A stretch of DNA of 64,000 bases from Pseudomonas sputi (GTDB taxonomy: Bacteria > Pseudomonadota > Gammaproteobacteria > Pseudomonadales > Pseudomonadaceae), in NCBI RefSeq assembly GCF_021603585.1, contig NZ_BQHI01000006.1:1-64000 (forward strand). The letters run 5' to 3'. The notes beneath the pieces were generated by a model that made no database searches, had not been told where the DNA came from, and saw only the letters and a program-made list of their open reading frames with translations. Below are positions 17,101 through 26,714 of the stretch, in pieces. The number at the start of each line of letters is the position of its first letter. Within the stretch, counting starts at the first letter, position 1. The position numbers were made by a program, and so were the translations under genes.

Positions 17101-20100
17101 CAGACCGATAAACCCCTCGCCGACAACACGTTGCAACTGCAACCGCAGCTGTTCGACAAGGGGTTCTCGGCTTACAGCCTCATCGGCCTCAATCATCTTG
17201 ACGTTGCGGACAACACCCTCATTGACGTCTTGATGCCGGTGTACCGTTTTGGTGACGCGGCAGCCAATCAGGTCAGTGGCACCGCACCCCGGCAGGCGCT
17301 GGAATTGTGGACGCCCACGCTCTATCAGGAAAACCCGCTCAAAGCGCAACTGACCCAGCGTGGCGGCGCCAGCCTGGCGTTGCAGGCCGGTTCCAGCGAG
17401 GTCGCGCTGGTCGATCCGACCCGCAACGCCCTGACCCTTGGCCAGGACTCGCGGATCAGTGTCGATCCGGGGCAGCGCATCGATCTGCGCAGCGCCGGTC
17501 AGCTCACGGTCGATGGTGAGTTGAATGCGTGGGGCGGCACGATCGATATCCGTCAGCAGCCGTTCGGCTCGATCAATGTTGCCGATTCCTCGCAAACGGC
17601 AGACAGGCAAACCCACAACCGTTCGATCTGGATCGGCGAGCACGCGGTGCTGGATGTGGCCGGTCGTGTGGCCACCGGCATCGATGCGCTGGGAAGGGTG
17701 TATGGCCAGGTCGGCAAGGGCGGCTCGATCATCATCGGCGGTGAAATCGATGCGAAGAAAGCCACGGCCACGTCGGCCGACGCTTATGTGATCGTGCGAA
17801 ACGGTGCGCGACTGGAGGCCTCCGGCGCACAGGCGATGCTGGACATCGCCGGGCAGGGGCCGACGCGGGTGGCCACGGATGGCGGGCGAATCTCGCTGAG
17901 TTCCTACAACGGCCTGTTCATCGAAGGCGACCTGCGGGCTGCGGCCGGTGGTGCCGGGGCGGCGGGCGGGCGACTGGACATTGCCCTGGAGACGCCGAGT
18001 TATCTGCGCAGCGATGCCAGTAACGAGGTTCGCGTGCCGCGGGAAATCGTCATCGGCCAGAACGCAGGCCCGTCGCTGTTGCCGGCGAGCCTGCAAGCGG
18101 GCGAAGCCGCCCCAGCGCTGCAATACGGACGTGCCCGTCTGGGCGCCGATCAGTTGATGTCCGGCGGGTTCGACAACCTGAGAGTGCTGAGCAACGGTCT
18201 GCTGTCGTTCGACGGCAACGTCGATCTGCACATGAATCAAAGCCTGAGCCTGTATGCCGGGGCCCTGTCGCTGGCTGACGGCTTGCAAGGCAGCGCGCGG
18301 ATCAACCTGTCTGCGCCTTACGTGCACCTGTCGGGTACGGGCAAGTATTTCGAGGCCCCCGGCAATATCCGGCCACGGGTGATGAACAATCCGACCACCG
18401 AAGTGGCGCCGGCACAGTTCACCGCCACGGCGGATCTGCTGGATCTGGGCAACAGTCTGTCGTTCGGCACGGCCGGGTCGATCGTGCAACTGAGCGGCCC
18501 GGCGCGGGAGGTCGGGCGGCGTGGATTTGACCAGGTCACGCTCGACAGCCGAGGCGATCTGCGCTTTCTGGCACCCACCGGCAACGTCGAGAAAACCGAA
18601 CTCTGGACGCCGGGCGACCTGAACCTGCGTGCCGCGCAGATCTACCCTGCAAGCGATGTCGTGGCCGAGGTGCGGGTGGGTTATCAAAGTGTCCAGCGCG
18701 ACGCCAATCCTGAGCGAACCTTGCGCATCGCCAGCTCCGGCGCGGCGCCTGGCGCGTTGCCTTACTCGGTCTTCGGCAGCCTGACACTGGCCGCTGCCCA
18801 TATCGAGCAGGGCGGGGTGATCCGTGCGCCACTGGGCATGATCAACCTGGGTGACAACCTGGTTCTCAACACCCGGACACTGCATCTGTTGCCAGGCAGC
18901 CTCACGTCGGCCAGCGCCGCCGGGTTGGTCATGCCTTATGGCGGCACCACCGACGGCATCGACTATCGCTACAACGGCAAGTCCGTGCTGCTTCGAGGGA
19001 TTACCGCCGAAACCGCCGGCGTGACGCTCACCTCGCAGTCCGTCGATGTGCAAGGTGGGGCGTTGATCGACCTGTCGGGTGGCGGTGATCTGCGCGGTGC
19101 CGGTTTCGTATCCGGGCGGGGCGGTTCCACCGATGCCCGCTACAACCCGCTGGTGCGCAATGCCAGTGACGGCACCTTCAGCCTGCCGGGCCTGGCCAGC
19201 AACCCGGTGTATGCCATCGTGCCGGGGAATCAGAGTGCTTATGCGCCGATGCTCGCCGAGGCGGGGGCGGTCGATCCGCGTATCGGCCAGCAGATCACCG
19301 TCGGGGCCGGCGTGCCGGGGCTGGCGGCGGGCACCTATACGCTGCTGCCCTCGACCTTTGCGCTGTTGCCGGGAGCCTTCCGGGTCGAGGTCAACGGCCA
19401 GGCGGCAGCGGGCGCAACCCACGCTGCGCTGCCACTGCGCAATGGTTCATGGACCAGTTCGGGGCGGATGTCGATTGCCAATACCGGCCTGCGTGACAGC
19501 CTGGCAAGTCAGGTCATCCTGACATCCGCCGATGTGCTGCGCCGTTATTCGCAGTACAACGAGACCTCTTTCAGTCAGTTCATCCAGAGCGATGCGCTGC
19601 GCCGGGGCGTGCCTCGGGCCCTGGCGCCAATGGACGGCAAATCGCTGCGACTGAATCTGTCCCAGGGTGCCGCACCGGGTAACGCGCTGGATTTCAACGG
19701 TCAGGCGCTGTTCCAGCCAGCCACGGGCGGCGTCGTCGGGACGGCGGTGGTGCAGGGCGCGGCGAACTTCGAAATTCTCGGCGCGGGGCATTCGAGCACT
19801 GAAGGATTTGCGGGTGTGTCGCTGTATGCCGACAGCCTCAATTCGCTCGGCGCCGGCCGCTTGACCCTCGGCGCGCAGCCGACGATCGATTACAACACCT
19901 CGGGCAACATCATCGCGTTCAGCGGTGATACGTCCACGATCACCTTGCGTGACGGCGCCGTATTGTCGGCCCCCGAAGTGCTGCTGCGCACCACCCGGAC
20001 CGATGGCGGAATCACCCTCGAAGCCGGCTCGGGCATCAACACGCTGGGGCGTGGCGATGCGCCTTATGATTCCAGCACCGGCTTCATCTACAAACCGGGT

Positions 20101-23100
20101 GCGGCAGGTCTGCTGGTGGTGTCGAACGGCTGGACCAATGTGCTGGCGCCCGACGCGTCGGTCAGAACATCCGGCGCGGGCAATATTCTGATTGGCCGGT
20201 GCCCGACGACAACGTGCAGCAACCCGACGCTGCTCTATTCCAACGGCAGCATTACCGCTGCCACCGACAAGCAATTCGAACTCGACGAAGCGGTACGCTT
20301 CGGCACCCGTCATCTGACGCTGGCCGTCGGCTCGGTCAATGCCGGCAGTGCCGAGGCCTTGAGCGCCGCCGGCAACCGGGTGCCGAGCGGTCTGACCCTG
20401 AACCAGAATGTCTTGAATCGCCTGTTGCGGGGCGATACCCAGTTCGGCGCGCCGGCGCTGGAAACCCTGAGCCTGACCAGCCGCGATGCGTTCAATTTCT
20501 ACGGCAGTGTCAGCCTCGATACGCTGGATCCGCAGACCGGTATCAGCAAGCTGCAAAACCTGATCCTCAGCACCCCGGCCATTTACGGCCTGGGTGAAAG
20601 CGGTGACGTCGCGTCCATTCGCACCGCCAATCTGATCTGGAACGGTGCGACTCAGGATCCCGGCGCGGTGATTACGGGCGGCGCCGGCACCGGTCGCGGC
20701 TCGCTTGATATTCAGGCGCAACGCATCGAGTTCGGCTACGGCGCCCATCCGCAGGCCAGTGGTCTGGACCAGAACAAACGTCTGGTGTTGGGTTTTGCCG
20801 ACGTCAACCTCTCTGCCAGCGATCGCATCACCGCCAACCACAAGGGCAGCCTGGCGGTGTACCAGACGCAGGGCGCTTTCGATCCGGTCAACGGCTATGC
20901 CTACAGCGGCGGCAATCTCACACTGCGCACGCCGTTGCTGACGGGAGAGGCGGGCTCGGTCAACCTGCTCAAGGTCGGTAATAACCTGACTCTGACGGGG
21001 GCCGGTACAGCGGCGGCCGCCAATGCGCTGGGAGCCGAATTGACCCTCGATGCGCGCAATGTCTTGCTCGACAGTCACATCGCCCTGGCCAGCGGCAAAC
21101 TGGTGGTCAAGTCCGAGGACGATCTGACCCTCGCCAGTGGCGCGTATCTGGACATGGCCGGTCGCACCTTGCCGTTCAACGATGTGAACAAGTACAGCTG
21201 GGGCGGTGATGTGGCGCTGTACAGCAGCCACGGCAATATCCGCCAGGCGGCGGGTTCGCGAATCGATCTGTCGGCGCAGAACCATCAGGCCGGTACCCTG
21301 AGTGCCGTTGCGCTGGCCACCGATGCCGGCATGGTCGATCTGCAAGGCGATATCCTCGGTGCCAGCAGCGGCGACTACGATGCCGGCGGCACGCGGGTGC
21401 CCTACAAGGCCGGTGGCGTGGATATCCGTGCGCAGCACCTCAATGGCGATCCGAGCCAGCAGTTCGCGGCCCTCAATCAGCGCTTGAACGCGGGGCAGGT
21501 CTTCGGCAGCCGCAGCTTGCAGCTCAAGCAAGGCGATCTGTTGATCGGCGACGGGCTCAAGGCGGGCGAGGTCAATGTGTCGGTGGACAATGGACGGCTG
21601 ACGGTGGCTGGCCTGATCGATGCCAGCGGCGAACGGGTCGGCAGTATTCGCCTGTCGGCGCAAAACGGCCTGACCGTCGCGGGCAATGCGGTGCTTGACG
21701 CCCATGGTCGCGTGCTGCGAGTCGACAGCTACGGCAAGATCATCGACGCCCCGAACCGGGCGATGGTCGAACTCAACGCCGGACAAGGCCTGCTGACGCT
21801 CGGCAGCGGTGCGCGCATCGATTTGCGCCATGGCACCGAGGCCGTTCGCGGCACTCTGCCGGGGCAGTCCGACGGATTGCTGCGCGGCACGCTCGAGCTG
21901 AACGCCCCACGTCTGGGGACGGGTGACATTGCCATCGATGCCGGCGGTGCCCTGAGCATTCAGGGAGCGCGCTCGATTGCTCTGAACGCCACACGACGCT
22001 ACACCGATGCCAGCGACGGCACGGATGCGGCGGCCAGCGGACGTCCGTATCAGGTGATCGATCAGGCGTACCTCGATCGCATTCACGGTGACAGCACGGC
22101 GTTCATCGACGCGGCGCTGGCCAACAGCAACCTGCTGAATAACAAACTGGCCGGCCTGAACAACGCCTCTTATGCCGACGCCTTCCATCTGCGGCCTGGG
22201 GTCGAGATCGCCAGCAAAACCGCCGACGGTGATCTGGTGGTGCAGGGTGATGTGGACTTGTCAGGTTACCGCTATGCCAGTCTGAACCCGCACACGCAGA
22301 AGACTTCGGTCTACGGTTCGGGCGAGGCGGGTAACCTGGTGATTCGCGCGGGCGGCAACCTCGATATCCACGGCAGCCTCAACGACGGTTTCGCACCGCC
22401 GCCGGAGACCGTGGACGATGCCGGCTGGAAATTGCTGCCGGGGATTCAGCCGTTCGGCGGCGATCTGATCGTGCCGGGGGCGGGCGTCACACTCGCGGAC
22501 GGCACGGTGTTCCCGGTGGGCGCGACATTGAACTACGACCTGCCGTTGCAAGCGACGACGCTGGCCAGCGGCACACTGTTACCGACCGAGGCGACGCTGG
22601 CGGCGCCTTACACCTTCGGCGCCGGCACGGTGCTCGCCGGCTCGGTTCGCGATGCTGCGGGCAACGTGCTGTATGCCGCTGGCACGCTGCTCGCCGACAG
22701 CGTGACCTTGCCTGCGGGCAGTCGGCTGGGAGCGGGTATCCGCTTGAATGACGCAACGGCGCTGCAGGCCCTGCGCTGGCCCAAGGGCGTGCCGCTGCCG
22801 GGCAGCGTCGAGGCCGGCGACAACGGGATCAAGGGCGTGCGCCTGAGCGGCTCGCTGGCCCTGTTGCGCGGCTCGCTGATTCCGTCGATGACCCATGTCG
22901 TGCTGGCGGACGGCACGGCGTTCATCGAGTTGCGGCCATTGACCGGCACGACTCAGGGGCGCAATTGGGCGGTCGCCAGCCTGTTGCCGGCCGGCAGCGC
23001 GTCGTGGTCGATGCGCGTGGTGGCGGGGGCCGATCTGGGCGCCGCTGACAGCCGGGCGATCAAACCGCTGTCCAGCGATGGCCACCTGCGCCTGGCCGAC

Positions 23101-26100
23101 ACCCATTACGGCCTGACTGTCACCGAAAAACCACCGACCCTGGTCTGGGGCGAGGGCAACCTGGGCGGCTTCACGCCGGGCGACCCTGTCCCCGAGGATC
23201 AAATGATGTGGTGCGACTGGGCGCCGAACTCCTGTGTGCCGGCCCCGCGGTGGGTCTGGGCGCCGGACAACTGGATGGGCATGCCGCCTGGCTCGCCGAT
23301 GAGCGACGATGACGTGCTGGCCTGGTGTGGTGCATTCCCGGAACTGTGCGTGGAAAACAAACCGGGTACCACGGTCAAGACCCACACACAGATGTTCAGT
23401 GTGCTGCGGACCGGCACCGGCGATCTGGACGTGCTCGCCGCCGGCGATCTGAGCATGGATTCGCCGTACGGCGTGTATACCGCCGGCACTCAGTCGCAAG
23501 ACATCGATCCGCGCTTCAATCAGCCTCGCGGACGGCTGTCGGATAACGGCTCGGTACTGGGCAGTGCCGGCGGCGCCTACGAAAAATGGGTCAGTGGCAG
23601 CGACAGCCTGTATCAGGCCTGGTACCCGCAAATGGGCGGCAACCTGACCATCAATGCCGGCGGTTCGATTTCGGGGGATGTGCTGGGGCGTCGCGGTTTG
23701 TCGCAAACCGTGGACACCCGTGAGCAGGTGCCGAGCGTGGCCGTGGGCAACTGGCTCTGGCGTCAGGGCACCGGCAACAGTGATGTGCCGACGGCGTGGT
23801 GGATCAACTTTGGCAGCTACGCGACGCAACCGTTGCCGGATCAGAGTGTTGATACGGGGCCGTACCTGGTCGGATTCACCGGTTTCGGCACCTTGGGCGG
23901 CGGCAATATCAGCCTGCGTGCCGGGGCCGATGCCGGCATGCTCAAGGCGATGGGCGACGGTAACAAGGCCAACCTTTATCCGCGCGGGCAGGGGCTGGTC
24001 GTGGCGGTCGGCAGCACCGGGCGCGTGGGCAGCGACGGCAGCCTGCAATTGACTGGTGGCGGCGACATGGACATCCGCATCGGCGGATCGATCAACCCGT
24101 CGTTGCAGGCCCGGGCCGGAGAAAACGGTATCGGTGTCGCACAACACGACCTGCAAGGCGCATTGATCAACCTGCGCGGAGCCGCGCGACTGACCGGCGG
24201 CGCGCTGGGCGGGATCAATCTGCAATATGGCGCCGCAGCCTCGACCCAGGATCCTCGCGAAGTGCGCCCGTTCGACCCGTTCACCTCCACCATGGGCAGC
24301 GCTTCCGGCGGGCTGGTGCTGATTCCGGGGGATTCGGGGATGAGCCTCAGCACGCGCGGCGATCTGGTGCTGGGCGGGGCGGCGGACCCGGGTCGGGTGC
24401 GGCTGCAGAACTCCACGCCGTTCACTACACCCGACGGTGTCGTGCATGAGGGGGGTGGCTTGACGGGGTTCTCGTTGTGGACCGATCACACAGCCATCGA
24501 CCTGTTTTCGGCGGGAGGCAACCTGACACCGAGCACTCAACTGGGCGAAGTGACGGGTCAGGGCCCTGTCACCGGTCGCAATACGTCGCCGACCGACGGA
24601 CGCTTCGTGTATCCGTCGATCCTGCGGGCGGTGGCGGCGCAAGGTTCGATTTATGCCGGACCTTCAGCCGTCTACAGCCAGGGCAGTGGAACAGTGCCGG
24701 CAACCGAGTATTCGCTGCTGCTGGCACCTTCCAGGAGCGGGCAACTGGAGTTGCTGGCGCAGGACTCGATCTACGCCGGCGGCTATGCGATCAATCAGTC
24801 GGGCGCCAGTCCGCTGGCCATCGCCACGCCATTTGCGCCGGCCTTCAACGGTTACGGCAACAACATGTCGGCCACGCCGATCATGAGCAATCGCAACGGC
24901 GACGGGGTGTCGCCGGACAAGAACCTGCGCTATCCATTATTCGCGTTCGGCGCCAACAGCTATTCGGGCTTGAGTGACGTTCAGGCACCGGCACGGTTCT
25001 ATGCCTTGACCGGCGATCTGGTGGGCGTTCGCAGCGGTGAAACGCTGACGTTCAGCCTGTCGAAACGCACCTGGCACGAAGCGGCAGGTCCGGTCTGGAT
25101 GCTGGCGGGGCGCGATGTCGTGGCGTCCGGCACTGTCCTGGGCAACCCCACGACCGTGTCTGCTGCCGAGATGGGCGTACCGCCGACAGAGAGCATCACT
25201 TCGACCGGCAACCTGTTCGTGCACGATGACCCTCGAGACGTTTCGCGGGTATCGGCAGGGCGCGACATTCTCTACAGCAGCTTCGACATCGCGGGCCCTG
25301 GCGTTCTTGATATCAATGCCGGGCGCAACATCCTGATGGAGGATCGCGCCAGTATCACCAGCCTCGGCGCGTTGGTGGCCGGTGATCAGCGACCGGGCGC
25401 CAGTGTGGTGTTGCAGGCTGGTGTGGGTGCACAAGGGCCGGATTATTCGCGGTTCATCACCCGTTACCTGAGCCCGCAGAACATGGCCGATCCGAACGCC
25501 TCCCTCAATGGCCAACCGGGCAAAGTGGTCAAGACTTACCTCGACGAGCTGCAGAGCTGGTTGACCCTCGGCTACGGATTCAGCGGCAACGCAGAGCAGG
25601 CGCAAGCCTTCTTCGCCGCGCTGCCGAGTGCCGAACAAGCGATCTTCGCCCGTCAGGTGTATTTCGCCGAATTGCGTGCCGGTGGTCTGGAATACAACGA
25701 CGCCGACGGCCCACGCAAGGGCAGTTACCTGCGCGGTCGCAACGCCATTGCTTCGCTGTTCCCGACCGTCGATGTGGCCGGCAACCCGATCCGCTACGAC
25801 GGCGACATCACGCTTTATGGCGGTGCCGGGGTCAAGACGCTGTTCGGTGGCGATATCCAGATGCTCACGCCGGGTGGCGGTCAGGTGTTCGGCATCGAAG
25901 GCGCGGCGCCACCGTCCACGGCGGGGATCATCACCCAGGGTTCGGGCAACATTCAGCTCTACTCCCAGGGCAGCATTTTGCTGGGGCAGAGCCGGATCAT
26001 GACCACGTTTGGCGGCTCGATCCTCGGCTGGTCCGCCGAGGGCGACATCAACGCCGGTCGTGGCTCGAAAACCACCGTGGTCTACACCCCGCCGAAACGT

Positions 26101-26649
26101 GTGTACGACAGCTGGGGCAACGTGACCCTGTCGCCATCGGTACCCAGCACCGGCGCCGGTATTGCCACGCTCAACCCGATTGCCGAAGTGGCCCCGGGGG
26201 ACATCGACCTGATCGCGCCGCTGGGCACCATCGATGCGGGCGAGGCGGGGATTCGCGTGTCGGGCAACGTCAACATCGCCGCGCTGACGGTGGTCAACGC
26301 CGCCAACATCTCGGTGCAGGGCAAGGCGACCGGCGTGCCGGTGGTCTCGGCGGTCAACACCGGGGCGATCACCTCGGCCAGTTCCGCTGCGTCGTCGGCC
26401 ACCCAGGCGGCGGAAGACGTCGCCCGTCAGCAGCAAGCCGCGTCGCGCCAGAACCAGGCTTCGGTGTTCACCGTGCAGGTACTGAGCTTCGGCAACGAAC
26501 AACTGGCCCCGACCCGCGACGGCGCCAGCCGCGCACCGACACCGGGTTACAACCCCAACAGCCCGGTGCAGGTGCTGGGCGCCGGCGCGCTGGATGAACA
26601 AGCGAAGCAGCAGTTGACCGAGGAGGAGCGGGGACAGCTGACGTTGTAA
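14137..26649 (+). CDS. pdtA: Giant two-partner-secretion exoprotein (PdtA-like, filamentous haemagglutinin family)
   Basis: The start is set at ATG 14137, 10 bases after AAAGGAT; in-frame GTGs at 14110 and 14134 are alternatives. The 4170-residue protein has a long basic signal region ending in GSAEAA (about residue 46) and a spacer. It then has the TPS/haemagglutination-activity domain at about residues 130-290, with NRNGIVFSGTSQVNVRNLVA. This is followed by thousands of residues of beta-helix-like repeats, full of G-x-I/L-x-I and N/S-rich turns. A Trp/Cys/Pro-rich insertion lies near residues 3010-3080. The C-terminal region (NIAALTVVNAANISVQG, FTVQVLSFGNEQ) resembles the DUF3739 tail of this family. 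Size and position next to the T2SS and LapA match PdtA of P. aeruginosa, a phosphate-starvation exoprotein. No TpsB transporter gene is adjacent. The frame is intact, with no internal stop. Confidence 0.85.
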   Translation: MLARPSRRSTRVQPQQRMAADPALWLLKPLAQAVALCLVAGSAEAATAFSSGWFAAKGAAQQAAAARPSVGGLPGMTPPLAQQQKANQQLQRSIQTLNNTVAAIAAQQAAQAAGRAAALGTVQFVPDGLGEGGLKVDNSLTQGWQNAKGPQQTQADGKTTVKIEQTADKAILNWETFNVGRNTTVDFAQQSNWAVLNRVNDPNARASQIQGQIKGDGTVMLINRNGIVFSGTSQVNVRNLVAAAANITDIQFRDRGLYFDSTGSQPTFTEAAGKVLVERGASIETARPAKSTDAGGYALLLGNEVQNDGSINTARGQTVLGAGDRFYIRKGAGTEGNGFSTTFGNEVTPGFKAGSAAGKVSNSGLIQAATGDITLTGHEVVQSGVLLASTSVATRGTIHLLNPATDAQGSVTLEQGSTTAILLDSSDLTALDSQHQAALSGVTPNNRIRSDQSRIDIQSGGSVEFQNGSITLATGGQVAVAAQRRSLVRDGALIDVSGAIGVKVAMESNNIKINVQGNEQRDASVNREKGALNSNDIWVDVRELVYVPAGTNGYATDRWYTAGGLLEVGGYLGTQGHSIGEWMAQGGMVSFAGNDVVTEKGSLINLSGGTLDVQSGEIRQSWLRGADGRLYEVSKAPGDLLYTGLYKGYEDSSERWGQTSYYYNPLIAPSSRRESGYTVGRDAGQLVIGTRNAVLEGQMLGEVYQGERQTQAPRAVLDGYAQSQTALARRGQLIVGSYDPAYVAASGGLLYGLNPLLDQVQIGGERLLAGNDRDLTGAVSDSRSGKLYLDAGQLSDWQLGALKVAARERIDVQGAVTVDHGGDITLYGPDVQVNADLTARGGSLHLGNVLNQLNTDRLTDTRLVAPTDKATRVSVAEGTQLDTRGLWSNLRTNPDDAASLAYLDGGGVSIRSSGDIEIGAGSLLDVSSGGAILANGKTRGGKGGDVTLEASALSAPGDSHLTLDGQLRGYGVTGGGRLLIQAGDILIGQTDKPLADNTLQLQPQLFDKGFSAYSLIGLNHLDVADNTLIDVLMPVYRFGDAAANQVSGTAPRQALELWTPTLYQENPLKAQLTQRGGASLALQAGSSEVALVDPTRNALTLGQDSRISVDPGQRIDLRSAGQLTVDGELNAWGGTIDIRQQPFGSINVADSSQTADRQTHNRSIWIGEHAVLDVAGRVATGIDALGRVYGQVGKGGSIIIGGEIDAKKATATSADAYVIVRNGARLEASGAQAMLDIAGQGPTRVATDGGRISLSSYNGLFIEGDLRAAAGGAGAAGGRLDIALETPSYLRSDASNEVRVPREIVIGQNAGPSLLPASLQAGEAAPALQYGRARLGADQLMSGGFDNLRVLSNGLLSFDGNVDLHMNQSLSLYAGALSLADGLQGSARINLSAPYVHLSGTGKYFEAPGNIRPRVMNNPTTEVAPAQFTATADLLDLGNSLSFGTAGSIVQLSGPAREVGRRGFDQVTLDSRGDLRFLAPTGNVEKTELWTPGDLNLRAAQIYPASDVVAEVRVGYQSVQRDANPERTLRIASSGAAPGALPYSVFGSLTLAAAHIEQGGVIRAPLGMINLGDNLVLNTRTLHLLPGSLTSASAAGLVMPYGGTTDGIDYRYNGKSVLLRGITAETAGVTLTSQSVDVQGGALIDLSGGGDLRGAGFVSGRGGSTDARYNPLVRNASDGTFSLPGLASNPVYAIVPGNQSAYAPMLAEAGAVDPRIGQQITVGAGVPGLAAGTYTLLPSTFALLPGAFRVEVNGQAAAGATHAALPLRNGSWTSSGRMSIANTGLRDSLASQVILTSADVLRRYSQYNETSFSQFIQSDALRRGVPRALAPMDGKSLRLNLSQGAAPGNALDFNGQALFQPATGGVVGTAVVQGAANFEILGAGHSSTEGFAGVSLYADSLNSLGAGRLTLGAQPTIDYNTSGNIIAFSGDTSTITLRDGAVLSAPEVLLRTTRTDGGITLEAGSGINTLGRGDAPYDSSTGFIYKPGAAGLLVVSNGWTNVLAPDASVRTSGAGNILIGRCPTTTCSNPTLLYSNGSITAATDKQFELDEAVRFGTRHLTLAVGSVNAGSAEALSAAGNRVPSGLTLNQNVLNRLLRGDTQFGAPALETLSLTSRDAFNFYGSVSLDTLDPQTGISKLQNLILSTPAIYGLGESGDVASIRTANLIWNGATQDPGAVITGGAGTGRGSLDIQAQRIEFGYGAHPQASGLDQNKRLVLGFADVNLSASDRITANHKGSLAVYQTQGAFDPVNGYAYSGGNLTLRTPLLTGEAGSVNLLKVGNNLTLTGAGTAAAANALGAELTLDARNVLLDSHIALASGKLVVKSEDDLTLASGAYLDMAGRTLPFNDVNKYSWGGDVALYSSHGNIRQAAGSRIDLSAQNHQAGTLSAVALATDAGMVDLQGDILGASSGDYDAGGTRVPYKAGGVDIRAQHLNGDPSQQFAALNQRLNAGQVFGSRSLQLKQGDLLIGDGLKAGEVNVSVDNGRLTVAGLIDASGERVGSIRLSAQNGLTVAGNAVLDAHGRVLRVDSYGKIIDAPNRAMVELNAGQGLLTLGSGARIDLRHGTEAVRGTLPGQSDGLLRGTLELNAPRLGTGDIAIDAGGALSIQGARSIALNATRRYTDASDGTDAAASGRPYQVIDQAYLDRIHGDSTAFIDAALANSNLLNNKLAGLNNASYADAFHLRPGVEIASKTADGDLVVQGDVDLSGYRYASLNPHTQKTSVYGSGEAGNLVIRAGGNLDIHGSLNDGFAPPPETVDDAGWKLLPGIQPFGGDLIVPGAGVTLADGTVFPVGATLNYDLPLQATTLASGTLLPTEATLAAPYTFGAGTVLAGSVRDAAGNVLYAAGTLLADSVTLPAGSRLGAGIRLNDATALQALRWPKGVPLPGSVEAGDNGIKGVRLSGSLALLRGSLIPSMTHVVLADGTAFIELRPLTGTTQGRNWAVASLLPAGSASWSMRVVAGADLGAADSRAIKPLSSDGHLRLADTHYGLTVTEKPPTLVWGEGNLGGFTPGDPVPEDQMMWCDWAPNSCVPAPRWVWAPDNWMGMPPGSPMSDDDVLAWCGAFPELCVENKPGTTVKTHTQMFSVLRTGTGDLDVLAAGDLSMDSPYGVYTAGTQSQDIDPRFNQPRGRLSDNGSVLGSAGGAYEKWVSGSDSLYQAWYPQMGGNLTINAGGSISGDVLGRRGLSQTVDTREQVPSVAVGNWLWRQGTGNSDVPTAWWINFGSYATQPLPDQSVDTGPYLVGFTGFGTLGGGNISLRAGADAGMLKAMGDGNKANLYPRGQGLVVAVGSTGRVGSDGSLQLTGGGDMDIRIGGSINPSLQARAGENGIGVAQHDLQGALINLRGAARLTGGALGGINLQYGAAASTQDPREVRPFDPFTSTMGSASGGLVLIPGDSGMSLSTRGDLVLGGAADPGRVRLQNSTPFTTPDGVVHEGGGLTGFSLWTDHTAIDLFSAGGNLTPSTQLGEVTGQGPVTGRNTSPTDGRFVYPSILRAVAAQGSIYAGPSAVYSQGSGTVPATEYSLLLAPSRSGQLELLAQDSIYAGGYAINQSGASPLAIATPFAPAFNGYGNNMSATPIMSNRNGDGVSPDKNLRYPLFAFGANSYSGLSDVQAPARFYALTGDLVGVRSGETLTFSLSKRTWHEAAGPVWMLAGRDVVASGTVLGNPTTVSAAEMGVPPTESITSTGNLFVHDDPRDVSRVSAGRDILYSSFDIAGPGVLDINAGRNILMEDRASITSLGALVAGDQRPGASVVLQAGVGAQGPDYSRFITRYLSPQNMADPNASLNGQPGKVVKTYLDELQSWLTLGYGFSGNAEQAQAFFAALPSAEQAIFARQVYFAELRAGGLEYNDADGPRKGSYLRGRNAIASLFPTVDVAGNPIRYDGDITLYGGAGVKTLFGGDIQMLTPGGGQVFGIEGAAPPSTAGIITQGSGNIQLYSQGSILLGQSRIMTTFGGSILGWSAEGDINAGRGSKTTVVYTPPKRVYDSWGNVTLSPSVPSTGAGIATLNPIAEVAPGDIDLIAPLGTIDAGEAGIRVSGNVNIAALTVVNAANISVQGKATGVPVVSAVNTGAITSASSAASSATQAAEDVARQQQAASRQNQASVFTVQVLSFGNEQLAPTRDGASRAPTPGYNPNSPVQVLGAGALDEQAKQQLTEEERGQLTL

Positions 26650-26672
26650 AGAACTCTCGTGCAGTACGCTTC

Positions 26673-26702
26673 GGGCGGCCTTTTGGCCGCCCTTTTTTTT
26701 TT
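26673..26702. terminator. Terminator between convergent genes
   Basis: A perfect 8-bp stem (GGGCGGCC/GGCCGCCC) with a TTTT loop and a run of about ten T residues, 23 bases after the giant gene's stop. The convergent minus-strand gene ends at 26715, so it could serve both, though the T run favours the plus strand. Confidence 0.9.
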
Positions 26703-26714
26703 CGGTTCTTTTAT

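Noticed and set aside
14017-19422. 1801-codon open frame antisense to the giant exoprotein gene
   Set aside because: High-GC codon-position shadow: Arg/Gln/His-rich, no motif, no ribosome site, fully inside a convincing gene on the other strand.
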